DNA from: Atriophallophorus winterbourni
Lineage: Eukaryota; Platyhelminthes; Trematoda; Plagiorchiida; Microphallidae
Reading direction: 5' to 3'
DNA: 64,000 bases
Assembly: GCA_013407085.1 (NCBI GenBank)
Contig: JACCGJ010020294.1
Coordinates: 1-64,000 of the forward strand
Both the position numbers and the translations under genes were made by a program. The notes under the pieces are model-generated. The model worked only from the letters and a program-made list of their open reading frames with translations. It was not told the origin of the DNA and searched no databases. Shown piece by piece: positions 53,657 through 64,000 of this stretch (its first letter is position 1; every line of letters begins with the position of its first letter).

Positions 53657-55368
53657 TCAATACACAGGGCCGATTATTGGGTGTTTTTGGATATATGCAT
53701 CTAGTTTTGCTTTAAAAACATCAAATGTTGTTGCATTCACAACGTTTTGTGGTAGTGCATTCCATAGAAAGCAGATACGCACAGAGAAGAAATGGTGCCG
53801 ACAGCCAAGTATTGAGTGCGGTATTGCGAGGCAACTTGAGTGACTACGTGTATTCCGACGGGAGATTATTTTTATTAGATCTCTTAGCGGGTGGTTTTTG
53901 ATTCGCATTATTTTGTAAACTAGAATAACGTCGCTTCCCATTCGCCTCTGAGTAAAATCAGGCAAACCTAGTATGGCCATTCGCTCCTGATATGGGACGT
54001 GCTGCATCCCATCAACTAGCTTTGTTGCTCGGTGGTAAATTCTATCACAAAGGTTGATGTCTTGCGCAGCCACGGTGCACACGCTGGGATCAAATACTCC
54101 ATCGTTGGATGAATGTAAGTAATTATAATGCAGATAAGTGTTTTGGGCGTGAACCACGCAAAAATGTTCCTCAAGATTCCTAATATACCACATGCCCGAT
54201 TGAACACTTTTAGACAATGCATTTTCGGTTTCAGGTTATCAGTGATCCAAATCCCGAGATCCTTTTCAGCGGTGGTCCAAGTTAGGTTTTCGTGGCTTAG
54301 ATGATATGTGTGGTCGTAATTACGGCAAAGCTGTAACATATTACACTTGCGTAAGACGAACGGCATTTGATTTAATAGGGACCAGTGATACAGAGCATTC
54401 AAGTCCTGTTGTAACATCAAACAATCTTTAGTAGATCGGATTTGCTCCCATATTTTATGTCGTCAGCAAAAAACTAGCTTACAACGCACTATTTCAGTAA
54501 CATCATTGATGTATAACAGGAAAAGGATAGGCTCGTGTACTGAACCTTTAGGTACCCGCTCATGGCATCGGTACTTTTCGATAGCACACCGTCAATGCGA
54601 ACTCGCACATGCCGGTCGGTCAGATGATCTGTTAACCACGATAGTTGGTTACCCCTCATTCCACAATGCGCTAGCTTTTGCAGAAGCAGGCTGTGATTGA
54701 CCTTGCCGAAAGCCTTAGATATATCAATATAACAAGCGTGAACCGTGTAGCCTTGGTCGAGCGACATAGTCTAGTCTTTTAGTGTGATCAGTATATTCGA
54801 CACACAAGATCTGGTCCAGCGGAACACGTGTTGTGCTGCTGATAAAAGACCTCTTGATTCAAGGTGATTCACGATACATAGACTAATGATGCGCTCCATG
54901 ATCATTGAAATGCAGAGTAGCAGCGTTACAGGTCTGTAATTTGCTGCGTAAATTGGTGGTATCACACCCGCTTTCCATGCTAGAGGTACGCAACCTTTGC
55001 GAAGACTGGATGAAAACCGCAGCTAAGCTATGTGAAAGCTCTCTACATGAAAAAATGGCGAGGGTAATGTTGTCCTCCCCGTGGGATTTCTTCTTGTTTA
55101 ATCGTCGTAAGTGTGGCTCCACTACGAATTGATCTATTACCGGTTCACTTAGTGATTCAACTGTGTTTAATAATTCTCGATGCGATAATTGCTGTTTTGG
55201 ACAGAAGACTTGAGAGTAAAAGCACGCAAGTGCATCTGTCGTCTCTTGCACTGTGACGGTAGATCCTTCTTCTGTCATGATCGGCAAGACCTCTGGTTTA
55301 ACTTTGGTACTTTCATTCACAATTTTGTACAATAATTTTGGATTTTTTCCATTTGTTCCACCATACAT
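53657..55368 (-). pseudogene. CR1-E RT and C-terminus, frameshifted
   Basis: Minus frames: 55368-54883 'NPKLLYKIVNESTKVKPEVL', 'LRRLNKKKSHGEDNITLAIF'. At 54965-54771 are 'YAANYRPVTLLLCISMIME' and 'VFRWTRSCVSNILITLKD'. At 54767-54489 are 'ACYIDISKAFGKVNHSLLLQ', where the AFD motif has become AFG, and 'VRVRIDGVLSKSTDAMSG'. The FADD block near 54470 is destroyed. At 54420-54016 are 'LLNQMPFVLRKCNML' and 'TAEKDLGIWITDNLKPK'. At 54217-53657 are 'CDRIYHRATKLVDGMQHVPY' and 'CFLWNALPQNVVNATTFDVF'. Confidence 0.85.
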
Positions 55369-55724
55369 TGTTGGTACTGTTGTTTGTCCTGCCGAATGGA
55401 GGTGGTGACTTTGTTACGTATTCTGCAAAATTGTAACCAGGATGTAGGGGTGGCATCATTGCGATGAGTGGCCTAGGCTCGCCTTTTTAGTGAAATACAT
55501 TTTCCGGTTCTGCTGCGAACCGAGAAACGCAAAGTGTGGACATCTTTCCTTTGAACAAATCGTGAGTTAGACTGGATTTGCATCTGAAGGTAGTTCATCA
55601 AAGTATTGCAATGTGTATTTGAGTCACTAGAATCAAGTTGAACATCGCTTAGCTCAGAGAGTGCTTTCTTGTCTCCAAAAGTCTACTCTACGGATGACTT
55701 TCGATTCGTCACTGAGTCTGGTTG

Positions 55725-55948
55725 TGTTATGTCTGTTCTGCACTACTGTTGGCCCAGTCCATGTGGTCAGAGAGAATGCAACCGTCACTGAACTCGTGTA
55801 TTCACTGAATGCAGAGAGTATCACAATTGAGCAAATGTGTGAATATCACAGTGAATAAAATCACAATTGGAACTCACCATCGATCTTGATTGGTCGATTA
55901 ATTGATAGTTTGTTCACTGTCTATACGACAGAGAATGCCCTCCTAATA
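55725..55948 (-). repeat. 3' LTR of the gypsy-type remnant (224 bp)
   Basis: Its first 35 bp match the 5' LTR stub at 56543-56577, with a few differences. The termini are TATTA...TAACA; the 5' stub keeps the expected TGTTA. It lies directly after a polypurine tract. Confidence 0.82.
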
Positions 55949-56577
55949 CCTCTCCCTTTAAGCTTGGTAGCGTATGACTTCATTTTTGGATTCACTTGCA
56001 GGCGGGTTACTGTAATACGTCTTCGATCAGCCCCCTTCTTGGTTTGTATTCCACGAAATTAATTTGAGGCGACTCTTCTTCCGCTGAATTTCCATCTTCT
56101 GGGTTCTTGAAGGTGGCGAAGACAGGATAGGGATAATTGAACACTGATCTCTTAAATTTAGTTTGTGCGGCAGTAGTTTTCGTTATGTCCCTTTCTGTTG
56201 TAGTTCTGGCATCAGTGGGCGATAACGCGCAATATGCCATCCGTCACATTTACAACACTGGGATGGAAGCTTGGTGTCTTGATCGACACGATTATCATTC
56301 TGCCGGCTACTTTGGTGCTTGACGGCTAACACCACCGGCTTATTCTGGCAGGGGTTATGTTCGACCAGCGCAGTGTCACGCTTCAAATTAAGTAGCCTCT
56401 GGCATTCGGTTGTTATTGACGTCATGTTGATTTTCGGATTTTGATCGAGTAGTGACGCTAGTCTTGTGCGAATCTCTTGATTCTTCTTTGATTGCAGACC
56501 ACATACTTTTCCTGCATAAGTTACAAATTCGTCGCAAATTCATCACTGTTTATACGACAGAGGGTGCCCTCCTAACA
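55725..56577 (-). mobile_element. Miniature gypsy-type LTR element inside CR1-E
   Basis: The minus strand starts TGTTAGGAGGG at 56577, keeps only about 36 bp of the 5' LTR, and goes straight into a Gag-like frame (56543-56183). That frame reads 'CDEFVTYAGKVCGLQSKKN', 'TRLASLLDQNPKINMTSITT' and 'ECQRLLNLKRDTALVEH', then a damaged zinc knuckle 'CCKCDGWHIARYRP'. Protease, RT, RNase H and integrase are absent. A polypurine tract (AAAGGGAGAGG, minus strand, 55949-55959) precedes a 224-bp 3' LTR (55725-55948) that ends TAACA. Flanks CGTTG (56578-56582) and GGTTG (55720-55724) look like a target duplication with one change. Confidence 0.85.
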
Positions 56578-56599
56578 CGTTGCACTGCAGACATAATCG

Positions 56600-57245
56600 A
56601 ACACGAGCATCACATGGTCACTCAGCATCAATGGAGCTTCTTAGAGTATTGATTCAATGGCCGATTCGTTGGGAGTCAAAATCAGGTCTAGAACAGAGGG
56701 CCGGTCTGTTCCCTTCATTCGTGTAAGGTTGGAGACGTGGTTGTACTTCGCGAAATTTGTGTTTCACTGAGTTGTTGAGTGCTGATCTCTCGAGTATAGC
56801 TGCGGGAGGTTGAAATCCCAATAATCAGAAGTTGAGCGTGTAGTCGAGCGCTGATGCGATAAGTCTTTCAAAAACACATCGTTATGTTCTGCGGTCGAAG
56901 TTGTTGAGCGATATATAACCCCAATTGTACAGATGTCACCAGATTCCAGGTCAAGTGAGCACCAAAGTGTGTCGGTGAGTGGAAGTTCAGTATCTGCAAT
57001 GATATTTAACCTTGAATGGCTTGTGATAATACAATGCAACGCCACCTCCAGGCCCATCACGGTCTCGACGAATAAGTGTCATATTAGGGATAGAAAGTTT
57101 CACTGTCCGTCATACTCGACTGAAAGCAAGTTTCAGTCACAGCAATAAGATCAGGGGACTTTTCTACACACATATCAATGAGTTCCGCCAGCTTGTTGAC
57201 TAAACATTGAGCATTTGTATATATACATTTGATCGATACTGCTTG
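56600..57245 (-). pseudogene. CR1-E endonuclease
   Basis: Minus frames near 57240-57120 give the 'CLVNKLAELIDMC' and 'DLIAVTET' blocks. The 57060-56764 frame reads 'LPLTDTLWCSLDLESGDIC', 'TIGVIYRSTTSTAEHN' and 'DYWDFNLPQLYSRDQHST', where GDFN has become WDFN. Near 56620 'DHVMLVFDYVCSA' is the SDHV block, cut by the gypsy remnant. Coding resumes beyond 55720 as 'SKVIRRVDFWRQESTLSELS'. Confidence 0.75.
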
Positions 57246-57346
57246 ATGTAGCGATGAACCGTGTGGTATATGATAAGGCGTCAGGCAGTGTGCTACCCGA
57301 TCTGGCTTAACCGTAATTGATCGGGAGGTTGAAACTTGTGAGCTAC

Positions 57347-58985
57347 TTATTGCGCGCTGACAGTTTGAATCAACATTTGGGTCCCTGTATGACGTATTCG
57401 GTCCGATTCGGTTTGTGCCGGACCTACGACGTTTTTTGATGCATCGATTTCTTCCATTTCAGTGGGAACGCTACCATCTGCTGTCCCCAGACGAGGATGT
57501 GTTTCGATTATGGTACTTGGTTTAGGTGGACTAAGTCTAACGTCCGTCGGTAAAGCTCTTCCAGCTTTTTCCCATTCGAACTTTACAATCTCAGCCATGC
57601 CGTTGGGTAAAAACGTAATCCCCAGGTGTTCCGGACCATCTCCTTTAGATTTTGGCGAAAAAAGCACCCAAAAAGTGTCAGTAACCTCAACATTAGAAAT
57701 ATCAAGCGAACACGCAATGTAATGCCACTGCTTGAAATCGTGCTCTGCGGCTTCCTGAACCGATGCTTTAGAGGTATTTTCTTGTACCTCGAGTAGAACT
57801 ATAATTCGCAAGACCGTTTGTTCCTTATTGTTTAAAATTACCCTTTCTTTTCCACCATGGTTCATCGGGATATATCCGGCACTTTGAATTAAGATCCGTC
57901 TTTAGTCGGTACGAATTTAGCAGTATGTTCTCGATATCAGCATCGCACTTCAGTGTAAAATTTAGTGAGTGAGGTTGATCAATATGAGCTGAGGTGGAGT
58001 GGCGAGTTGAACGAATCAATTTGCCAGGAATAACATGCTAAATTTGCATTTGTTGACAAAGTTGAGACCATTTATGGAGATCGTTTTTGTGTTTCCTATC
58101 AAAAAGGCTTTCGTTGGACTCGCTAACATTCGTACATATTACGCTTAGTGCATTAGAATTCTTGTTGTGTGTCCGAGCGTCATTCTTTATAGAATGTGAA
58201 AATTTTTGATTAAGTATTCGTGAGTCAGGGGAAGAAGCTTTGGAGTGAGCAGCAGAGGTCGACTGCAAATGCCTTTTTCCGTAAGTATTTTCTACGACCG
58301 AATGCTGAATCGGGTCAAATAACACTAGGCGATTTATTTTTCGGGACAGCTTTGAATAATGGAGCATATGAAGTAAACGGTTTCGGCTTTAATGCCTTTT
58401 TAACAATCTCCTCAGTGTCGTGTAATAATTTAACCTTTCCAGGAGGTGAGGTCGAGCGTATGCGATTATTCAATTCAAATGTTTTAGTCTTGATTGTTGG
58501 TTTTAGAGTATTCTTCAAATTTGCAAGTTCCTCTTCCATTTTCGATAATCTATTTTCTATTGTATTGGTCTCGTTTCTAGCAGAGAATTGTGTACTCTAG
58601 CGATTACCATTCACTATTGAATTTCTACAGTCACTACAGGAATAGCAAACGGATGGGAGGTTTTTATCATTCATGATCCTTACACACTCATCCTTCAAAG
58701 TCTCATTGCAGGCTACGTGCACATGCATATCACAAAAATACATTTAACCAAAACACTATCATTGCATACCGGGTACAGACACTTTTCGCAGAGGTCAAGG
58801 TGGTTTGATGTCGCTGTCAGGGGAACAAGCGTCGTATGGAAACAATTATCGATCGCGTTTTTCGCCTGCGTGATGGATCTCGTGACTCGACCACACATTG
58901 TAGGCTGAATTGGGACGACCGGTTCAAGAATGGTCGTTTGTTCGACTGGTTGATTCAGCTGGGTTATAACTCTTGATTTGGCCAT
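57347..58985 (-). pseudogene. CR1-E ORF1
   Basis: The ATG at 58983-58985 begins 'MAKSRVITQLNQPVEQTTIL'. A Cys-rich finger follows ('LCEKCLYPVCNDSVLVKC', with further Cys pairs to about 58630). At 58539-58315 is a helical stretch 'MEEELANLKNTLKPTIKTKT'. At 58367-58038 is 'LSVICTNVSESNESLFDRKH'. At 57865-57347 is 'EHDFKQWHYIACSLDISN' and 'SPKSKGDGPEHLGITFLPNG'. The domain order matches CR1-D ORF1. Frameshifts separate the parts. Confidence 0.8.
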
Positions 58986-59029
58986 TTAACAAATAATCCG
59001 TGATAACTCGATAACGACACAAAGTAGAG

Positions 59030-59410
59030 CATGTTGAGCTACACTAAGTAGAGAACGCTGGCAGAGATGCTGGCAGATTTTGTCACGTATAAGTCTTTCC
59101 AATACTTTCGAGACGATGCTGGTCAAGCTGACTGGTCTGAAGTTACCAGAAATCGACCTGCAACCACCTTTGTGTATTCGTACTACTATGGCTTCTTTCC
59201 ACTCACGAGGAACCATTTCCGAGTGCAAACATGAATTGAAGAGCATACATAGTGGTTCTGCAAGCACAAAATGTTTAAAACATAAGCGATATTCAAGCAA
59301 ATAGAAATATGTTTTTTAACTACGGAGTAATCATCAGTACCAAGTCCTTTGAAATAATCACAAAGACGTTCAAAATGGTCCACTTTGAATAGTCACAGAA
59401 CGTAAAGAAG
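59030..59410 (-). mobile_element. CR1-A second copy, 5' part
   Basis: The minus frame 59300-59030 reads 'LAEPLCMLFNSCLHSEMVPR', 'EWKEAIVVRIHKGGCRSISG', 'NFRPVSLTSIVSKVLERLIR' and 'LLSVAQH', where CR1-E begins. Upstream, 'LCDYFKGLGTDDYS' (about 59370) is the pre-RT linker. Its continuation is at 52470-53522. Confidence 0.83.
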
Positions 59411-59439
59411 TAACACTCCACAATATCTATATGCTAGAA

Positions 59440-60560
59440 ATATGGCATAGCGTCACGCCTGACGAAGCACAACTGACTACTGTAGAGCTTCTTGGTTTTC
59501 CGATAGATTCAGTTATGATTGTTCTCTTTATGTCACCTTTATATCGCGTTCACGTTATTCATCATCGATCGCTCGACAGAACCGCTGGTTGTGCATACTC
59601 CACTGAACAGTGATGCTCAAAACCCCGGCCGGATGACTCCGAAAAGAAAACAAAGCGATCCGGGCTGCATGTATACATTTTGCCAAAAGTCAGCTAGTCC
59701 AAAAGCGAGGTCTCTCTCGTGGTACGCTTGTTTGTTAAAAGTGCATGCAAAATGTGACAAATCGCTGATCTGGAATTTGGTAGCAATTATTAATGGAGTT
59801 AATTGTCTCGGAGTTTTTTACGTTTCGCAGGCTTGCAAGGCCAAACCAATAGCGCCATCTACGGAGTCAAAACTGCAGTATGAAATTGAGACGTGTTAAA
59901 TGAACTGAATGAACTGTTAAGAAACGTCATAAAGACACCATCGTTACCCGACTTAGAGGTAACTGCCAAAGAGTCAATCGGAAATCCATCATGCATGAAC
60001 AGACCAACATTTGCCGACATAGCCGCGCAAATGGTGACTAAAACAGGTTAGTGTTTGTAGGGATCAGTGACTCTTCAACTTAACGGAAACGAGAAGGGAC
60101 TCAGCAAAACCAGTTCTAAAAAGACCGACAAAAATCATAAGCCAAACTTCACTGGTATAAACCATAGTAATATATGTAACGACGTGAACTACTCACGATA
60201 AACGCTGATCGAAGCTATATAAAAACATGACTTAGTTGAGTGTCATAAACTCTGAAGTCAGACGAGAATGGCCGCAGTTACTCCCTCATCAACCGCCACC
60301 TGAATTCTCCTCACAAAGATGATCATCGCCTCGTACGAATAACGCTGGAATGTGTTGAGGACGTGTAAAACGTATTCTTACATGTTTAAATTCTTGGAAG
60401 TGTTCCATAATCTAAATGTGGTATCCATGCAGATCTACCATGGTGGGAGTGAAGAAAGAAGAAGAAATGTTGCAATTTTGAAAAACCCTTCCCTTTCTCA
60501 TACACACATGGCAGTCACACGCTTGAGTGGAGTAAATCGCAGAAAGATCACGGTTTCTGG
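59440..60560 (+). mobile_element. CR1 ORF1 remnant (CR1-D family)
   Basis: A 126-codon plus frame (59519-59899) reads 'TPLNSDAQNPGRMTPKRKQS', 'CMYTFCQKSASPKARSLSWY' and 'KVHAKCDKSL'. It is a degraded PHD-like finger closely parallel to CR1-D ORF1. Later frames give 'SLPDLEVTAKES', 'RPTFADIAAQMVTKTG' (about 59990-60045) and 'MQIYHGGSEERR' (about 60430). The orientation is opposite to CR1-D. ORF2 is absent. Confidence 0.8.
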
Positions 60561-60960
60561 GTGTAATTAAATTTGAACAACCGCTTGCAATGCGAGTCCG
60601 TTTAGGAACATGTATCCAGGTTACTCAATATACTCAGACGAATTTTCGGACATTTTCCGCTAGTAAAACGGTGGCTGGATAGCATAATCGAACCTTTGAA
60701 TCTTGAATCATTAATTTTGAAAAACGTCAACTGTATTAAACAGTGAAACATTTCTAGATTTTCATTTCTATTCAAAACGTTTCGTGCAAGTTGAATCAAC
60801 GAACTTAAAATTCCTAATATTGTATACTCGTAAATGTTCGAATTACGATCCACAAGGATAATTTGTAAAGTATTGTAAACCTAGGTAACAAAAGATTTAT
60901 TTTTCATAAATTAATCTCATTCCGAAGCCGCCATCCGTAGAATATTTATATTGACGCAAG
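60561..60960. other. Unassigned sequence
   Basis: Nothing recognised. Confidence 0.4.
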
Positions 60961-61225
60961 TGTTCAGTTAAGTTTAGTATGGAAAGGACCGTTAGTGGCT
61001 AACGTGTCAATCAAGCGTCCAGAATTTCTTTCGGCGGAGAGATGATGAGAAGCTCACACCTTCGTTTAAACTTTTTTTTCTATTTGTCCATGTGAAATGT
61101 TAGACGATCGCGACGCCAGGTGATTATACGGAATCGGTTTAGGGAGCACCTTGTTATAATCGATGTTGGAAAAAGAAAAATCGGTTTCTCTTCAACAATT
61201 TCTAGCTAAATATACGAAACAGGTA
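60961..61225 (-). repeat. About 350-bp dispersed repeat, diverged copy
   Basis: It shares 'ttcagttaagttt', 'gtggctaacgtgtcaat', 'ccagaatttctttc', 'gatcgcgacgccaggtgat' and 'ttataatcgatgttggaaaa' with the copies at 33.2 and 52.0 kb. Confidence 0.65.
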
Positions 61226-61600
61226 ATATCGTCGAGAATTTCGAGTAGAGTAAGTCGGTTTTCAATATGTGTCTTAATGTGCCAATACAAACCTGTTCAC
61301 CAGTAATTAGTTCGTATAAATGATAAATTGGTCAATCATGGAATCTTACTAGTGTTTCCATTCTTGCAAGAAGCGGTAAAATCTTAATGGATTTATATAA
61401 CTACATTTTCAGGAAAACAGTACGAAGTAGCTTTTTATCAAAGAAAATACGTATCTCAAATACAAGACCACTTAGAATAAGATGCGATGCCTTGTCATGT
61501 AAGCCAAAATATTTTGATGTACAATACTAGCCAAATAAACAATTAACCATCTCTAAGTCATAAGTAAACAGGAAACAGCGAAACAGATACATTTTAGCAA
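61226..61600. other. Unassigned sequence
   Basis: Nothing recognised. Confidence 0.4.
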
Positions 61601-61603
61601 CAA

Positions 61604-62052
61604 TGACATCAAACGTTTACACGGAATATGTTGTCTACAACGATGAAATGCAAAAATGGATTCCAAATCTGGATGTCTCATTGAGGTTCGCTCCTACAAC
61701 ATTTTCTATGATAGAAATGAGGCAGCTAAGATCAAAACTGAGAGTTTCAACTACACGAGGATAAACCTCATGAGTATTCGAATTTCAAAAGGACGAAGCA
61801 AATTGCCAGTTTGGGTCACTCAGGGACGAATGTGCATACTGGGTGGTGCACTCTCTCGTCAGCAGTTACAAGATACATGCGCAATTGAAACATTTTTAAA
61901 ACTTAAAGATTTTCAAGGATTCAATGGCGCATGGCCCCTGCGCAAGGATGACACGCAAAATAGTAAAGCGTTCCATATTTTTGGTTGCAAGTTTGTTAAA
62001 GCCGGGGCGGTTTTGGAAATAAGCTCACAATTCCAAACATGCTTTATTGGCT
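61604..62052 (+). pseudogene. Coding-like tract of unknown family
   Basis: An ATG at 61604 starts 'MTSNVYTEYVVYNDEMQKWI', and a long overlapping frame (61656-62069) reads on for 137 codons. Switching frame near 61665 gives a continuous reading with 'GCLIEVRSYNIFYDRNEAA'. The start faintly recalls an EVH1-type domain (small N-terminal strand with K-W), but too few residues match to assign it. It ends where the RTE 5' region begins ('atagcctctgacaaccaag', 62058). It may be a host-gene fragment, a captured sequence or chance. Confidence 0.25.
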
Positions 62053-64000
62053 TCTCATATAGCCTCTGACAACCAAGTTTAGCTTCTGGCCAGCACGCGC
62101 GGTCCTATGTGGCCCAGCGCAACTGGTTCTACTGACAGGGGAAATAGCGAAGGCGGCTGACTGACAACTCAAAACCAGCATGCTTCGGGCAGGTGGAGCT
62201 CGTATGCCCATAAAGTCGGTCCACCTAGGGGAAGAAAACCCCTATCTCAAACCTCCACGGCGTTAAGGCTACATCCAGTCATGGAAAAGGCTTCAGGATT
62301 CAACCTCTACGAAAAATCCGGAGCCGGAGTCCCGTTAGCCAGTCCTAAGTTTCAGTCAACTTCGCCCTACCAACTCCTGCGACTGCATCGTTCTCCAAAC
62401 GTTTCAGCCTAGCTGTTCCTTTGGTTCAGGTAGTGCCGTGGAGAGGGAGCATTTGCTGCGTGGGCAACAGCTAGTTCTCCCCTTTTAACTGCCCTGGCGT
62501 ACATCACAACGCACCAATGGAGAGGACACTCCATTCCACTTGTGCGGATAATAACACGGGAAGCAGCAGATACCGCTTAAAAGCTATGGCTCGATTGGTG
62601 TAGAGCTCAGCGCCTAAGGTTGCTTTTGACGGTGGGAGAGATTTCATGTCTCATTGGCCGGATACCGCCCGCCTCAAGCTAAGCAGCCCCCAGTCAATAA
62701 GGTGCCGTCTCGCCACGGTCTGCTATCCTCACTGGGTGCATGGGGATTAGGAATCAACCGACAAGCAGACACTTTTATTCGCACCAGCAAAACGAACTAC
62801 TAAAAAACAAATGTCATTTCTCAAACTGCGAACCTGAAACGTCCGGTCCATGCTTCTTGAATTTCATGACGGCGACTAGAATATCAGAGGCGTAAGAAAA
62901 TCTGCGTGATTAACAATGAGCTCAAGAGGCTGAATGTGGACGTGTCTGCCCTGCATGAGACGCGATTACCAGACACTGGTATACCAACAGAAACAAATTA
63001 CACATTCTTTGTAAATAAAGGGGTTTCGATGAGCCTCAACTGCATGGAGTTGGGTTTGCCGTTCGAAAAGACCTACTAAAAGCAGTGGGAGCTAACGGAT
63101 TTTAACTCTAAATCTGAAGTGCATTACTGGTACTATTACGTCGGTCAACGTTTATGCACCGACACTCTCTGTGACACCTGGTGAAAAAGACGCTTTCTAT
63201 CATAACCTCTCAACAGTCCTCAAAAAGATGCCACAAAGAAACTGTGTAGTGAACTGGAGGTTCGGTGTAGGTAAATCCAATGAAAATAGACAAATACTTT
63301 TAGAATTGTGCACACAGTTCAGTCTTTGTGTAAGTAACACTTTCTTACGAACAAAACCACAGCATAATTTCTCTGAAAACATACTCACTATAAGCATTGG
63401 CGTCAGCTTGATCTTATTCTTCTTAGGCGCACTAATATAGGAAGCGTACTTCTCACCAGATCATATCAAAGCGCAGACTGTGACACTGATCATTCACTGG
63501 TCTGTGCAAAACTGAATCTTCACCACACGAGATTTCACGCATCAAATTGTCTGCTAAGCCTAGGATAGACGTCACTCACATGTGCGAAACAAATCTAGCT
63601 ACGCGATTTGCAAAAGCCTTCACAGCCGAGTTCAGCAAGATAACCCCACTCGAATCGGCTTCAAAAAACTGGGAATCGATAAAAAGCTGCATATGCCGAG
63701 TCGCACTTTCCACTTTCGGTCCGAAGAAAGCTCGAACGAGCGACTGGTTCGAAGCAAAAGCTTCTGATGAGAAACGGTCAGCATTCTTCAGGTTCAAAGT
63801 CATGCCAACAGATGAAAACTTACGACTTTTAAGAGAAGCTATAAATATGGTAAAACAGACTGCAAGGCGATGTGCAAATGACTATTGGACAGAAATTAGC
63901 CTAAGTATCCAAAAAGCTGCGGATACTGGAAATTTTCACTGTTTGTATGATGGGATCAAGAGAGCCATTGGTCCAAACAAACTTAAAACGGCTCCCATTA
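62053..64000 (+). mobile_element. RTE-type LINE, 5' portion, runs off the window end
   Basis: The 5' region at 62053-62800 is GC-rich and shares blocks with the deleted derivatives at 12.4 and 27.4 kb ('atagcctctgacaaccaag', 'aaaaatccggag', 'ggaaaaggcttc'). Endonuclease pieces follow: 'VINNELKRLNVDVSALHETR' (about 62910-62965), 'LSVTPGEKDAFYHNLSTVLK' (63165-63225), 'NTFLRTKPQHNFS' (63335-63370) and 'DHSLVCAKLNLHHTRFHA' (63490-63540). The linker before RT is a continuous frame from 63570 to the end ('AKAFTAEFSKITPLE', 'ARRCANDYWTEISLSIQKAA', 'YDGIKRAIGPNKL'). Frameshifts are frequent in the endonuclease. Confidence 0.85.

Larger units (their letters stand above)
53523..59029 (-). mobile_element. 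CR1-E, full-length, inserted into CR1-A
   Basis: From 5' to 3' on the minus strand: a short 5' UTR (59029-58986), ORF1 (58985-57347), endonuclease (about 57240-55560, itself interrupted by a gypsy remnant at 55725-56577), RT and C-terminus (55368-53657), and an 'aatcaagaattaagattt' tail at 53527-53544. Without the gypsy insert it is about 4.65 kb. At its borders CR1-A stops at 'LSVAQH' and resumes about 20 codons later at 'LDEGK', so roughly 60 bp of target were lost. Confidence 0.85.

Noticed and set aside
61604..61760. EVH1 domain
   Set aside because: Only a few positions recall the domain, which is not enough to name it.
1..64000. tRNA, rRNA and CRISPR features
   Set aside because: No tRNA arm pattern, rRNA core segment or regularly spaced repeat array was seen on either strand.

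Overview
The window looks like a piece of a flatworm (platyhelminth, probably trematode) chromosome. Three things point that way. It holds one compact host gene with two introns of only 31 and 32 nt. It has a very high load of decayed CR1-type and RTE-type non-LTR retrotransposons. It carries small retroposed elements with hammerhead ribozyme motifs. The assignment is inferred from gene structure and repeat content; no species can be named from the sequence alone.

The only clear host gene is the ribosomal protein L35 (uL29) gene on the minus strand at 31841-32278. It has three coding exons, an intact 124-residue product, and a poly(A) signal that overlaps the stop codon. No tRNA, rRNA, CRISPR or prokaryote-type feature was found.

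Layout. 1-12.3 kb: diverged CR1 3' fragments and four copies of the C-terminal piece of another LINE (zinc finger plus AAC-repeat tail), separated by unassigned AT-rich DNA. 12.3-24 kb: a non-autonomous RTE derivative, several CR1 pieces, and a cluster of hammerhead-containing elements at 16.5-17.7 kb, two of them flanked by copies of the same target site. 23.5-31 kb: RTE territory, with C-terminal ends, 3' UTRs tailed by ATG/CAT repeats, a roughly 190-bp repeat family in both orientations, and an internally deleted RTE derivative inserted into an older RTE copy. 31.8-32.3 kb: RPL35. 33.6-42.6 kb: a nearly complete CR1 (called CR1-A) split by two further CR1 insertions (CR1-B and CR1-C); one nesting junction creates a 900-codon open frame that fuses two elements. 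43.8-45.8 kb: a pogo/Tigger-like DNA transposon with an intact transposase frame and terminal inverted repeats. 46.5-50.6 kb: a full-length but decayed CR1-D. 52.5-59.4 kb: a three-layer nest, with a CR1-A copy split by a full-length CR1-E, whose endonuclease region is itself split by a miniature gypsy-type LTR element. 59.4-64 kb: CR1 ORF1 remains, a short repeat, a degenerate coding-like tract, and a full-structure RTE (5' UTR, endonuclease, start of the reverse-transcriptase region) that runs off the window end.

The mobile parts work as parasites and hyperparasites: autonomous LINEs (CR1, RTE) supply the reverse transcription machinery, and short elements (hammerhead SINE-like units, deleted RTE derivatives, the 190-bp and 350-bp repeats) probably borrow it. 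Most endonuclease and RT frames are broken. The Tigger transposase is the one mobile-element gene that reads through completely.
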